Part shown: piece by piece, positions 49,659 to 59,088 of the stretch
Position numbering within the stretch: the stretch's first letter is position 1
Layout of the letters: each line of letters opens with the position of its first letter
Program-made: the position numbers and the translations under genes
The notes under the pieces: generated by a model
The model's database searches: none
Told to the model about the DNA's origin: nothing
Seen by the model: the letters and a program-made list of their open reading frames with translations, nothing else
Assembly: GCF_008642275.1 (NCBI RefSeq)
Contig: NZ_CP029189.1
Coordinates: 930,001-994,000, forward strand
Length of the DNA stretch: 64,000 nucleotides
Source of the DNA: Streptomyces venezuelae
Lineage (GTDB): Bacteria > Actinomycetota > Actinomycetes > Streptomycetales > Streptomycetaceae
Direction: 5' to 3'

Positions 49659-50813
49659 TTGGGGCAGCTGACCGGCGGGGACCCCTCTCTGCTCCGGCGC
49701 ATCAATTCCGCCGTGGTGCTGCGCGCACTGCGGACGGCCGGTTCGCCGACCCTCACCGACCTCACGCGGCTGACGGGGCTCTCCCGGCCGACCGTCGAGG
49801 GTGTCGTGGAGGGGCTGATCACGGCCGGGCTCGTCGTCGAGGCGGACGCGGAGGAGGGCGCGCGGCGGCAGGGCCGCCCGGCCAGGCGGTTCCGCTTCCG
49901 GACCGAGGCGGGGCACCTGCTGGGCATCGAGATCGGCTCGCACCGGATCGCGGTGCTGCTGTCCGGGCTGGACGGCCGCGTCATCGGGGCCGGTACCAAG
50001 GACGTCGCGGAGTCGGCCTCCGCCGATGAGCGGCTGGAGCGGGTGCGGGCGGCTGTCGCGGATCTGCTGCGCCGCGCCGGGGTGCCCCGGGACTCGCTGC
50101 GGGCGGTAGGCGTCGGCAGCCCCGGGATCGTGGAGGCGGACGGCACGGTCCGCCTCGGCACCGCGCTGCCCGGCTGGACCGGGCTGCCGCTCGGGGAGCG
50201 GCTGCGGCGCTCGTTCCGCTGCCCTGTCCAGGTGGAGAACGACGCCAACGCGGCAGCGGTCGCCGAGCACTGGAAGGGCGCCGCCCGGGACACCGGCGAC
50301 ATGGTGTTCGTGATGGCCGGGCTCAGCCCGGGCGCCGGCTCGCTGATCGGCGGCAGGCTGCACCGGGGCTTCGGCGGGGCGGCCGGCGAGATCGGCGCAC
50401 TGCACCTGCTGGGGCGGGAGGTCACGCCCGAGCGGCTGCTTTCGACCACCGGCGAGCCGCTGCACCCGCTCGACGAGGCTGCCGTCGCCGAGGTCTTCGC
50501 GATGGCCAGGCGGGGTGACGAGCGGGCGGTGGCCGCGGTGGAGCGCTTCCTGCAGCGGCTGGTGCACGACGTGGCGGCGCTGGTCCTGGCGATGGATCCG
50601 GAGCTGGTGGTCGTCGGCGGCTGGGCGGCCGGCCTGGACGGGGTCCTGGAGCCCCTACGCCAGGAGCTGGAGCGCTACTGCCTGCGCCCGCCGAGGGTGG
50701 CCCAGTCCATGCTGGGCGAGGCCGCGGTGGCGACGGGTGCGCTGCGGCTCGCGCTGGACCATGTCGAGGAGGAGCTCTTCGCGGTGGAGAAGACGGTCAC
50801 GGCCCGCCGCTGA
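49659..50813 (+). CDS. ROK-family transcriptional regulator
   Basis: The 384-residue protein starts at TTG 49659, chosen for GGGAGG 7 nt upstream. It has an N-terminal winged helix (about 12-65; TLTDLTRLTGLSRPTVEGVVEGL) and a ROK domain (VGVGSPGIVEADGTV, VENDANAAAVAEH, GAAGEIGAL). The zinc motif CxCGxxGC is missing, and the His after GE(I/P)G is Ala, so sugar-kinase activity is unlikely and a sugar-responsive repressor role is likely. It is convergent with a GntR regulator over a strong terminator. Confidence 0.9.
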   Translation: MGQLTGGDPSLLRRINSAVVLRALRTAGSPTLTDLTRLTGLSRPTVEGVVEGLITAGLVVEADAEEGARRQGRPARRFRFRTEAGHLLGIEIGSHRIAVLLSGLDGRVIGAGTKDVAESASADERLERVRAAVADLLRRAGVPRDSLRAVGVGSPGIVEADGTVRLGTALPGWTGLPLGERLRRSFRCPVQVENDANAAAVAEHWKGAARDTGDMVFVMAGLSPGAGSLIGGRLHRGFGGAAGEIGALHLLGREVTPERLLSTTGEPLHPLDEAAVAEVFAMARRGDERAVAAVERFLQRLVHDVAALVLAMDPELVVVGGWAAGLDGVLEPLRQELERYCLRPPRVAQSMLGEAAVATGALRLALDHVEEELFAVEKTVTARR

Positions 50814-50844
50814 CCGGCCCCCGGCCGCGTGCCGTCCCGTACGA

Positions 50845-50896
50845 ACGCGGCTACGGTCCGGCCCCAGCCGTGGCTGGGGCCGGACCGTAGCCGCGT
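50845..50896. terminator. Very strong bidirectional terminator
   Basis: A perfect 25-bp stem, left arm 50845-50869 beginning ACGCGGCTACGG and right arm 50872-50896, with a 2-nt loop. It lies between the convergent ROK and GntR genes. Confidence 0.9.
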
Positions 50897-50943
50897 GAGC
50901 GCGCTCAGGAGGACCGGGAAACCGGAGCCGGCCCCCGTCAGCG

Positions 50944-51714
50944 TCAGGAGGCGACGCGCGGCTCGTGGGTGATCTCGACGTTGCCCGAGTCGCCGAAGGT
51001 GAGACGGCAGGTGTCCGCACGGTAGGTGGCCACGGAGACCGCCGCCGTGCCCGCTGCGGTGAAGTAACGCGTGGTGACCAGGAGCACCGGGGCGCCGGGC
51101 AGGCGGTCCAGTTCCTTGGCGTCGTCGGCGCGGGCGGATCCGAGCTCCACCGAGCGGTCCTGGCCGTCGAGCACCAGCCGCTGCAGCTCACGCAGGACGG
51201 CGCGGGCGCGGGCCGGTCCGGCCGGAGCCTCGATGGCGGGCAGTCCGGGTACCGACGCGGCGGGGACGTAGAGCAGTTCGGCGGCGACGGCCTGGCCGTG
51301 GGTGACGCGGGTCCGGCGCACCGTGTGCACCGGCTGGTCGGCGGCGAAGGCGCCCCCGGTGCCGAGGAGTTTCAGCACCGCGGCCGTCGGCAGGGTCTCG
51401 GCCGCGTCGACCGGCTCCCAGCCGTCGACGCCCTCGCCGGGCCAGCTGTGCTGCGCGCTGCCCACGGCGACACCGACGCGCGGCGGGGCGACGGTCGTAC
51501 CCACGCCACGGCGGCGCTGCAACCGGCCTTCGAGCTCCAGCTGCTCCAGCGCCTGACGGAGCGTCGCGCGGGCGACACCGAAACGGGCCGCGAGCTCACG
51601 CTCGTTGGGCAGCACCTCACCGACGGCGAAGTCCTGGTCGAGCGCCTCGCTGAGGACGGTCTTGAGGTGCCAGTACTTCGGCTCCGGTGCCGTTTCGAGC
51701 TGCGTGGTCCCCAC
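50944..51714 (-). CDS. GntR/HutC-family transcriptional regulator
   Basis: The 256-residue protein has a GntR winged helix (about 14-75; LPNERELAARFGVARATLRQAL, GRLQRRRGVGTTVAPP) and a UTRA ligand domain (about 95-250). UTRA domains bind small metabolites such as sugars or histidine intermediates. I use GTG 51714, with AGGAGGA 6 nt upstream; an earlier ATG at 51732 is in frame but would contain that ribosome site inside the gene. It is divergent from an alpha/beta hydrolase gene. Confidence 0.9.
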   Translation of the reverse strand: MGTTQLETAPEPKYWHLKTVLSEALDQDFAVGEVLPNERELAARFGVARATLRQALEQLELEGRLQRRRGVGTTVAPPRVGVAVGSAQHSWPGEGVDGWEPVDAAETLPTAAVLKLLGTGGAFAADQPVHTVRRTRVTHGQAVAAELLYVPAASVPGLPAIEAPAGPARARAVLRELQRLVLDGQDRSVELGSARADDAKELDRLPGAPVLLVTTRYFTAAGTAAVSVATYRADTCRLTFGDSGNVEITHEPRVAS

Positions 51715-52002
51715 CCTGACTCCTCCTGCCATCGCTGCACTCGCCGTGTGTTCCAGCGGCAGTTCCGCGCCCTTGTTTATTAAAGGTTCCTGCACTATCC
51801 CTGCGACGATAGGACGGCGCACCCCCTTGGTCAAGACCAATGCTCATACCTTTGCCGGGCAGAACGGGCATACGTATCAAGCCGTTCATAGGATGTTCTC
51901 GTGGGGCCGGAAGGCTTGTAGTCAAGGGCTACCGGACGGTAATCATGGCGGTAGGCACTACTGACATCCTGTCTCGCACGCGTCCTACCGACGAGGAGCA
52001 GC

Positions 52003-52854
52003 ATGACCGCCACGGTCTCCTTCACGATCGATTCGCCGCTCGGCCCCAGCCCCACCACCGTCGCCTACGAGCGCAAAGGTGCCGGCGAACCGCTTCTCCT
52101 GCTGCACGGCATAGGCCATCACCTCCAGGCCTGGCACCCGGTGATCGACATCCTGGCCGCCGAGCACGACGTGATCGCCGTCGACCTGCCCGGCTTCGGC
52201 GCCTCGGAGCCCCTGCCCCAGGGCGTTCCGTACTCCCTGGGAACCGTGGCTCCGGCCCTCGGGGCGCTCTGCGCGGCCCTCGGCGTGGAGCGCCCGCACG
52301 TGGCCGGCAATTCGCTCGGCGGTCTGCTCGCCCTCGAAATGGGCCGGAGCAACCTCGTCCGCTCCGTCACCGCCCTCTCCCCCGCCGGGTTCTGGACCGA
52401 GGCCGAGCGCCGCTACGCCTTCGCCACCCTCCTCGCGATGCGCGCCGGCGCCAAGGCACTGCCCCTGCCCGCCGTGCGACGCCTCGCGCGCACCGCCGCC
52501 GGCCGCGCCGCGCTCACCGGCACCATCTACGCCCGCCCCTCCCGCCGCCCGGCCGAGGCGGTCGTCGCCGAGACCCTCGCCCTGCGCGACGCCACCGGAT
52601 TCGAGGACACGCTGGCCGCGGGCGGCTCCGTACGGTTCACCGACGACGTGCCCGGCCTGCCGGTCACCATCGCCTGGGGCACGCGCGACCGGCTGCTGCT
52701 GCGCCGCCAGGGCGTCCGCGCCAAGCACACCGTCCCCGGCGCCCGCCTGGTCAGGCTCCCCGGCTGCGGACACGTCCCCATGAACGACGATCCGGCCCTC
52801 GTGTCCCGGGTGGTGCTGGACACGGCCCGCAGTGTGCGGCTCCTGGCCGCCTGA
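52003..52854 (+). CDS. Alpha/beta hydrolase
   Basis: The 283-residue hydrolase has the oxyanion stretch LLLLHGIGHHLQAW, the nucleophile elbow GNSLGG (Ser about 107), Asp in GTRDRLL (about 227) and His in GCGHVPM (about 255). No signal peptide is present. The family includes esterases, haloperoxidases and lyases, so the reaction is open. The ATG at 52003 follows GAGGAGCAG. Confidence 0.9.
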   Translation: MTATVSFTIDSPLGPSPTTVAYERKGAGEPLLLLHGIGHHLQAWHPVIDILAAEHDVIAVDLPGFGASEPLPQGVPYSLGTVAPALGALCAALGVERPHVAGNSLGGLLALEMGRSNLVRSVTALSPAGFWTEAERRYAFATLLAMRAGAKALPLPAVRRLARTAAGRAALTGTIYARPSRRPAEAVVAETLALRDATGFEDTLAAGGSVRFTDDVPGLPVTIAWGTRDRLLLRRQGVRAKHTVPGARLVRLPGCGHVPMNDDPALVSRVVLDTARSVRLLAA

Positions 52855-52872
52855 AGGACCTGCCGCCTGATC

Positions 52873-52963
52873 GGCCCCGGGCGCGGCAGCCGGGCCGGGC
52901 GCGGCAGCCGGGCCGGGCGCGGCAGCCGGGCCGGGCGCGGCGAGCGGGCTGGGCCCGGCGGCC
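52873..52963. repeat. 18-bp tandem repeat array
   Basis: Five units of 18 bp with consensus GGGCCGGGCGCGGCAGCC: two exact copies (52892-52909, 52910-52927) flanked by diverged ones (52873, 52928, 52946). It lies in the 289-nt gap between the hydrolase and PhoD genes, where I see no gene. Confidence 0.8.
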
Positions 52964-53143
52964 GGGCGGCCAGGCGGGTCTGTCCGGTCCGGCGCCGCGG
53001 CCGAATCGGCCGCACACCCGGGCAGAGGGACGAACGAGCTGCTGACGGCTGTTCATCCGCGGTTCGCGTGGGCGACGCGGCCGGGCCGGTGTGCGACGGC
53101 ACGCTGGTCCGACCCGTCCTCGCCGGCCCCAGGAGACGTACCG

Positions 53144-54712
53144 ATGGCATCGATCCCGCACACCCGACGGTCCCTCATCGGCGGTTCCCTCGCCCTGTCC
53201 TCCGCGCTGATCGCCTCCCCGGCGCTCGCCGTCCCCGCCTTCGCCCGCTCCGGCCGGCCGGGTGCGCTCTGGGGCGTACAGTCCGGCGAGATCACCGCCC
53301 ACTCGGCCACCGTGTGGACCCGTTCCGACCGTCTGGCGCGGATGTACGTCGAGACCTCCCCGAGCGAGGCGTTCCGCTACGCCGTACGGCGCCACCGCGG
53401 CCCACTGCTCGGCCCGGCGAGCGATTTCACCGGCACCACCGTGCTGCGCGACCTGCCGCCCGGCCGGCAGGTCCACTACCGGGTCGTCCTGACCGATCCG
53501 GACGACCCCCGCCGCAGCTCCGCGCCGGTCCACGGCACCTTCCGCACGACCCCCGTCTCCCGCCGCCACGACGTGCGCTTCCTGTGGTCCGGCGACCTGG
53601 CGGGCCAGGGCTGGGGCATCAACCCCGACATCGGCGGCTACCGCGTCTTCGAGGAGATGCGGCTGCGCAACCCCGACTTCTTCCTCTTCAGCGGGGACAC
53701 GATCTACGCCGACGGGCCGATCAACGCCACCGCCCCGCTGCGCGACGGCAGCCTCTGGCGCAACGTCACCACCGAGGAGAAGGCGAAGGTCGCCGAGACG
53801 CTCGCCGAGTTCCGCGGGAACTTCCGCTACAACCTGCTCGACCGCAACCTGCTCGGCTTCAACGCCCAGGTCCCCGTCCTCGCCCAGTGGGACGACCACG
53901 AGGTGCGCAACAACTGGTACCCCGGCCAGCTCATCGACGACCCCCGGTACACGGTCAAGGAGGCCGACACCCTCGCCGCCCGCGCCCGCCAGGCCTTCGG
54001 GGAGTACTTCCCCGTCACCGACCTGCGCGGAGGGCGCGCCGAGGGCCGGATGTACCGGGTGATGCGCTACGGTCCGCTGCTCGACGTCTTCGTGCTCGAC
54101 ATGCGCACCTACCGGAACGCCAACTCCCCCGGCACCCAGGCCGAGGACCCCATCGGCATCCTCGGCCCCGAGCAGCTGGCCTGGATCAAGCGCGAGCTGT
54201 CCCGCTCCCGCGCCACCTGGAAGGTCATCGCCGCCGACATGCCGCTGGGCATCGTCGTCCCGGACGGGGCCGCGAACTTCGAAGCCGTCGCCCAGGGCGA
54301 CCCGGGTGCACCCCTGGGCCGCGAGCTGCAGATCGCCGAACTCCTGCGGCACATCAAGCACCAGCGCATCACGGGCACCCTGTGGGTCACGGCCGACGTC
54401 CACTACACCGCCGCGAACCACTACGCGCCCGAGCGCGCGGCCTTCACCGACTTCGCACCGTTCTGGGAGTTCGTGTCCGGGCCGATCGGCGCCGGCGGCT
54501 TCCCTGCAGGGCGGCTCGACGCCACCTTCGGCCCGGAGACGGCCTTCGTGCAGTCGGCCCCCTTCGCCAACATGTCACCGTCCGAGAACCCTCCCTACTA
54601 CGGCGAGGTCGACATCGACGGCGACAGCGGGGAACTCACCGTCCGGCTGCGCCGTCAGGGAGGTGACGTGCTCTTCACCCGGACGCTCCAGCCCGGGCGC
54701 GTCGGCCAGTGA
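53144..54712 (+). CDS. phoD: Alkaline phosphatase D (PhoD), Tat-exported
   Basis: The 522-residue phosphodiesterase/phosphatase of the PhoD family has a twin-arginine signal (HTRRSLIGGSLAL, cleavage near AFA). An N-terminal PhoD_N beta domain (about 40-140) precedes the metallophosphatase domain with SGDTIYADG, WDDHEVRNNW and the DVHYTA motif (about 418). It uses Fe3+/Ca2+ outside the membrane and serves phosphate acquisition. The ATG at 53144 follows AGGAGACG. I could not identify a PhoP box upstream. Confidence 0.92.
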   Translation: MASIPHTRRSLIGGSLALSSALIASPALAVPAFARSGRPGALWGVQSGEITAHSATVWTRSDRLARMYVETSPSEAFRYAVRRHRGPLLGPASDFTGTTVLRDLPPGRQVHYRVVLTDPDDPRRSSAPVHGTFRTTPVSRRHDVRFLWSGDLAGQGWGINPDIGGYRVFEEMRLRNPDFFLFSGDTIYADGPINATAPLRDGSLWRNVTTEEKAKVAETLAEFRGNFRYNLLDRNLLGFNAQVPVLAQWDDHEVRNNWYPGQLIDDPRYTVKEADTLAARARQAFGEYFPVTDLRGGRAEGRMYRVMRYGPLLDVFVLDMRTYRNANSPGTQAEDPIGILGPEQLAWIKRELSRSRATWKVIAADMPLGIVVPDGAANFEAVAQGDPGAPLGRELQIAELLRHIKHQRITGTLWVTADVHYTAANHYAPERAAFTDFAPFWEFVSGPIGAGGFPAGRLDATFGPETAFVQSAPFANMSPSENPPYYGEVDIDGDSGELTVRLRRQGGDVLFTRTLQPGRVGQ

Positions 54713-54838
54713 CACGAACCGCGACCTGCGATCCGGAAATGGCCCCGAAAACTGGGTGAAATCGGCCAGATGGACACTTAACCCGCCGGTCACAGATCGT
54801 TCGTGATCACGCAACACCCCTGCGCCACAGTGGTGTGC

Positions 54839-56314
54839 ATGACTGACCGTAACCCCACCCCCGCCCACCGTGCCCACCGTCACCACTGGCGCCGCGACGT
54901 CGTCGAACTCGCCGCGATGTTCTGCGCCGTCGCGGTCGCCGACGCCATCGCCAATCTCGTCGTGCACGGCCCGAGGGGCCCGGTGCTGCTCGTGGCCTCG
55001 GCCGTCGCACTCCTGGTGACGGCCGCCTTCCACACCTGGTGGGCACGCCGCCACAGCCATGCGCCCCCGCCGGGGAGCACAGCCCCGACCGGTCCGGAGC
55101 CGTCCCCGCCGAAGGGCTCCGGCGCCACGGCGGCCACGACCGCGGCGGCCACGACAGCTCCCGTCAGCAGCACCACCCTCTGGCGGATGCGCACGACCGT
55201 GCGGGACGAGCCGGGCTCCCTCGCCGTCCTCTGCACCGCCCTCGCCCGCAACGGCGCCGACATCCTCACCCTCCAGACGCACCCGCTCCCCGAGGGCGGC
55301 ACGGTCGACGAGTTCCTGCTGCGCGCCCCGCAGGAACTGCCCTCCGCCGAGCTCACCCGCGCGATCTCCCGGGCCGGCGGCCACAGCACCTGGATCGAGC
55401 GCGCCGACGCCCACGACCTGGTGGACACCCCGACGCGGGTCCTCGGCCTCGCCACCCGCACCGCCCTGGACGCCGCCGAGCTGCCGCTCGCCCTGCGCCA
55501 GCTGCTCGGCCGCTGCACGATCCACTCGATCCCGGCGACCACCCTCTCCGGCCGCCCCAACGCCGGCGCGGACGCGCCGGTCGAGGGCGTCCTGGAGGCC
55601 ACGGTCATGCGGCTGCGCGACCCCTCGGGCGGTGCGATCACCGTGGAGCGGCCCTACCTTCCCTTCACTCCGACCGAGTTCGCCCGGGCCCGCGCCCTCG
55701 TCGAGCTCGACGCCCGGCTCGGCCCGCGCGTCCCGCGCAGTCAGGACGTACTGACCCTGCCCGAGGGCAACGAGATCACCGTGCGCCGCGCCGACGGCTC
55801 CGACCAGGCCGCGGCCCTCGCCATGCACGACCGCTGCTCCGAGCGCACCCTGTCGCTGCGCTACCACGGCCCGGTCCACGACGCCGACCGCTACCTCGGC
55901 CACCTGCTGAGCCCGCGCTTCGGCCGCACGCTCGCCGCGACCACCGCCTCCGGGAAGCTCGTCGCCCTCGGCCACCTGCTGTGGGACGGCGACGAGACCG
56001 AGGTCGCCCTGCTCATCGAGGACGACTGGCAGCGCCGCGGCATCGGTTCCGAGCTGCTGCGCCGGCTCCTCGCGATGGCCGTCGAGGCCGGCTGCGACAG
56101 CGTGTACGCCGTCACCCAGGCCTCCAACACCGGCATGGTCGCCGCCATGCGCGGCCTCGGCCTCCCCCTCGACTACCAGATCGAGGAGGGCACCCTGGTG
56201 ATCACGGCCAGGCTGGACGCGGCCCCGGCCGGCTCCCGGCTGCCCTACGAACTTCCCCGCGTGCTCCCGCAGGAGTTCCCGCACGAGCAGCCGGCCCCGC
56301 GGCACCGCCGTTGA
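54839..56314 (+). CDS. Membrane-anchored ACT-GNAT protein acetyltransferase-like
   Basis: The 491-residue protein has two membrane helices near the start (about 18-42, 48-68), an Ala/Thr/Pro-rich linker and an ACT-like amino-acid-sensing domain (about 118-190; TVRDEPGSLAVLCTALARNGADI). A middle domain leads to a C-terminal GNAT domain with the acetyl-CoA loop EDDWQRRGIGSELL (about 395-408). Actinobacterial ACT-GNAT enzymes are known amino-acid-controlled protein lysine acetyltransferases; the extra membrane anchor differs from those I recall. The ATG at 54839 lacks a ribosome site. It is monocistronic. Confidence 0.82.
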   Translation: MTDRNPTPAHRAHRHHWRRDVVELAAMFCAVAVADAIANLVVHGPRGPVLLVASAVALLVTAAFHTWWARRHSHAPPPGSTAPTGPEPSPPKGSGATAATTAAATTAPVSSTTLWRMRTTVRDEPGSLAVLCTALARNGADILTLQTHPLPEGGTVDEFLLRAPQELPSAELTRAISRAGGHSTWIERADAHDLVDTPTRVLGLATRTALDAAELPLALRQLLGRCTIHSIPATTLSGRPNAGADAPVEGVLEATVMRLRDPSGGAITVERPYLPFTPTEFARARALVELDARLGPRVPRSQDVLTLPEGNEITVRRADGSDQAAALAMHDRCSERTLSLRYHGPVHDADRYLGHLLSPRFGRTLAATTASGKLVALGHLLWDGDETEVALLIEDDWQRRGIGSELLRRLLAMAVEAGCDSVYAVTQASNTGMVAAMRGLGLPLDYQIEEGTLVITARLDAAPAGSRLPYELPRVLPQEFPHEQPAPRHRR

Positions 56315-56540
56315 CGAACCGTCCGGACCGGGCCCTCACCGGGCCCCGGCTCCGGCGGGATTCGGCCAAGCTAGGAGCGCCGGGCCCTCGGTGACTCAGG
56401 CCCGGCCGAAGTGAACTCGCTTGTAAATCAAGGTTGTTGAAGATTCCTCGCACGTATTACCGGCCCTGACCCGGCCCGCGTCAGCAGTGCGGCGGCATTC
56501 GGTGATGACGGGAACCCGTCCCGCGTACGAAGATGTCCGC

Positions 56541-58244
56541 ATGTCAGAGACCCTCCACAACGGCAGTGCAACCCGGCTGCCCCGCCAGGTGGCCGACGCG
56601 TACGTCGACGGCCTCATCGCCCTCGACCCGATCACGGGCACCTACCTCGGTGTCGCCGCGAGTTCGAGCAAGCTCCCGGACTTCTCCCCGGCGGGCCGTG
56701 CAGCCCTGGCCGAGCTGATCCGCGAGACCCTCACGCACCTCGACTCCGCAGAGTCGGCGCCCGGCGCCGACAGCGACGCCGAACGCCGCTGCGCCCGGCT
56801 GCTGCGCGAGCGCCTCACGGCCGAGCTCGCCGTGATCGAGGCCGACGAGGACCTCTGCGCGGTCAGCAACATCCACAGCCCCGCGCACTCCGTCCGTGAG
56901 ATCTTCTCCCTGACCCCGGCCGACACCGACGAGGACTGGACGGCGATCGCGGAGCGCCTGCGCGCCGTGCCCGCCGCCTTCGACGGCTACCGCGAGAGCC
57001 TCGGACTCGGCCTGGAGCGCGGCCTGTACGGTGGCCCCCGCGCCACCACCACCATGATCGGCCAGCTCACCACCTGGGCCGGCCAGGACGGATCCGAGGC
57101 GCCCTTCTTCGAGGGCTTCGTCGCCGCCGGTCCGGACGCCCTGCGCACCGAACTGGACGCCGCGGCCGCCGCCGCGACCGCCGCCGTCGTCGCACTGCGC
57201 GACTGGATGGCCGCGGTGTACGCCCCGGCCGTCGAGGGCAAGCCCGACACCGTGGGCCGTGAGCGCTACGCCCGCTGGGCGCGTTTCTTCAACGGCACCG
57301 ACCTGGACCTGGAAGAGGCGTACGCCTACGGCTGGTCGGAGTACCACCGCCTGCTCGCCGAGATGAAGTCCGAGGCGGCCAGGATCCTGCCGGGCGCCGG
57401 CCCCTGGGAGGTGCTCAAGCACCTGGACGAGCACGGCACCCACATCGAGGGCGTGGACGAGGTCCAGGCCTGGCTGCAGGGCCTGATGGACGAGGCCATC
57501 GAGAACCTCGACGGCACGCACTTCGAACTGGCCGAGCGCGTCCGCGAGGTGGAGTCCCGCATCGCCCCGCCGGGCGGCCCCGCGGCCCCATACTACACCT
57601 CCCCCTCCGAGGACTTCTCCCGCCCGGGCCGGACCTGGCTGCCCACGATGGGCCTGACCCGCTTCCCCGTGTACGACCTGGTGTCCACCTGGTACCACGA
57701 GGGTGTGCCCGGCCACCACCTGCAGCTGGCCCAGTGGACGCATGTGGCGGACCAGCTCTCCCGCTACCAGGCCACCGTCGGCATGGTCAGTGCCAATGCC
57801 GAGGGCTGGGCGCTGTACGCGGAGCGGCTGATGGACGAGCTGGGCTACCTCAAGGACGCCGAGCAGCGCCTGGGATACCTGGACTGCCAGATGATGCGTG
57901 CGGCGCGGGTCATCGTGGACATCGGCATGCACGTGGGCCTGGAGATCCCGGCGGACTCGCCGTTCCACCCGGGCGAGAAGTGGACGGTCGACCTGGCGCA
58001 GGAGTTCTTCGGCCTGCACAGTGGCCGGCCGGCCGACTTCGTCGAGAGCGAGCTGACCCGCTACCTGTCGATGCCGGGACAGGCGATCGGCTACAAGCTG
58101 GGTGAGCGGGCCTGGCTCCTGGGCCGGGACAACGCGCGTGCCGCGCACGGCGACTCCTTCGACCTGAAGGCCTGGCACATGGCGGCGCTGTCGCAGGGTT
58201 CCCTGGGACTGGACGATCTGGTGGACGAGCTGTCGAAGCTCTGA
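56541..58244 (+). CDS. DUF885 family protein (probable metallopeptidase-like)
   Basis: The 567-residue protein is of the DUF885 family, related to M2/M32-type helical peptidases. It contains STWYHEGVPGHHLQLAQW (an HExxxGHH metal site, about 386-393) and the downstream Glu in NAEGWALYAERLMDELG. No signal peptide is present. The ATG at 56541 is chosen; an in-frame ATG at 56505 would add 12 residues. No peptidase activity can be proven from sequence. It is followed by a terminator. Confidence 0.88.
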   Translation: MSETLHNGSATRLPRQVADAYVDGLIALDPITGTYLGVAASSSKLPDFSPAGRAALAELIRETLTHLDSAESAPGADSDAERRCARLLRERLTAELAVIEADEDLCAVSNIHSPAHSVREIFSLTPADTDEDWTAIAERLRAVPAAFDGYRESLGLGLERGLYGGPRATTTMIGQLTTWAGQDGSEAPFFEGFVAAGPDALRTELDAAAAAATAAVVALRDWMAAVYAPAVEGKPDTVGRERYARWARFFNGTDLDLEEAYAYGWSEYHRLLAEMKSEAARILPGAGPWEVLKHLDEHGTHIEGVDEVQAWLQGLMDEAIENLDGTHFELAERVREVESRIAPPGGPAAPYYTSPSEDFSRPGRTWLPTMGLTRFPVYDLVSTWYHEGVPGHHLQLAQWTHVADQLSRYQATVGMVSANAEGWALYAERLMDELGYLKDAEQRLGYLDCQMMRAARVIVDIGMHVGLEIPADSPFHPGEKWTVDLAQEFFGLHSGRPADFVESELTRYLSMPGQAIGYKLGERAWLLGRDNARAAHGDSFDLKAWHMAALSQGSLGLDDLVDELSKL

Positions 58245-58290
58245 CGGCCAGGCCCGGGCCGGCCGCGAACGACGGACGGGCCACGAACGA

Positions 58291-58332
58291 CGGACGGGCC
58301 GCTCGTCCCCCGGGGGATGGGCGGCCCGTCCG
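58291..58332 (+). terminator. Terminator after the DUF885 gene
   Basis: CGGACGGGCCGC (58291-58302) pairs with GCGGCCCGTCCG (58321-58332); the loop contains an inner CCCCC/GGGGG hairpin. It could serve both the DUF885 and convergent rhodanese transcripts. Confidence 0.8.
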
Positions 58333-58436
58333 CGTGGTCCGCGCACGGCCTGGGTCCCGTACCGGCACCCGGCCCCGCAAGGCCCGTAAGACCCGCAAGG
58401 CCCCGCAAGGCACGTGAGACCCGTAAAGCACCCACC

Positions 58437-58994
58437 TCAGCAGCCGCAGTCGTCCGAGTCCGTCGGCGCGGTCAGCGGGTCGGCCTCGGCCCGCTGCTGG
58501 CTGCCCTGCCAGGTCTCCACCTCGAAGCCCTCGCGGATCCAGTACTCGATGCCGCCGAGCATCTCCTTGACGTGGAAGCCGAGTTCGGCCAGGGCGAGGG
58601 CGGAGCGGGTGCCTCCGTTGCAGCCCGGGCCCCAGCAGTAGGTCACCACGGGGATGTTCCTGTCCAGGAGCCGCTCGGCCTGCTCGGGGATGAGCGCGGT
58701 GGGCAGGTGGACGGCGCCGGGCACATGGGCCTGGTCCCAGGACGGGGTGGAACGGGAGTCGACCAGCTGGAAGCCGAGCTCGGCGCCCTGTTCGCGGTGG
58801 GCCTTGAAGGCGGCGGCGACGTCCGACACGTCCGCGTGGAAGGCCAGGCTCGCGGCGAAGTACGCGGCGGCCGCGGCCGGGGCGGCCGGAGGCACCCGGA
58901 GCACCGGGTTGATGGCGGCGGCTGCGGCAGGAGCGGCGGGGGTGGCAGGAGTGGCGGAGCCCGGCTGGTTCGTGTGTGTCTGCGTCGTCGTCAT
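58437..58994 (-). CDS. Rhodanese-like sulfurtransferase
   Basis: The 185-residue protein has an Ala/Pro-rich N terminus and a single rhodanese domain (about 65-165; FQLVDSRSTPSWDQAHVPGAVHLP). The active Cys is in TYCWGPGCNGGTRSA, where a second Cys lies four residues on. It ends DSDDCGC, another Cys pair. The ATG at 58994 is preferred to TTG 59000. It is divergent from an Lrp/AsnC gene (94 nt), which probably controls it. Confidence 0.88.
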   Translation of the reverse strand: MTTTQTHTNQPGSATPATPAAPAAAAAINPVLRVPPAAPAAAAAYFAASLAFHADVSDVAAAFKAHREQGAELGFQLVDSRSTPSWDQAHVPGAVHLPTALIPEQAERLLDRNIPVVTYCWGPGCNGGTRSALALAELGFHVKEMLGGIEYWIREGFEVETWQGSQQRAEADPLTAPTDSDDCGC

Positions 58995-59088
58995 GGCCAA
59001 AAATCTACGATCCGTTGATCACTGCCGGAAGTGGACTTCCCCGGCCTTTTCCTTGTCTGACCGGGGAATCCCCTGCTAGACCTGCCCC

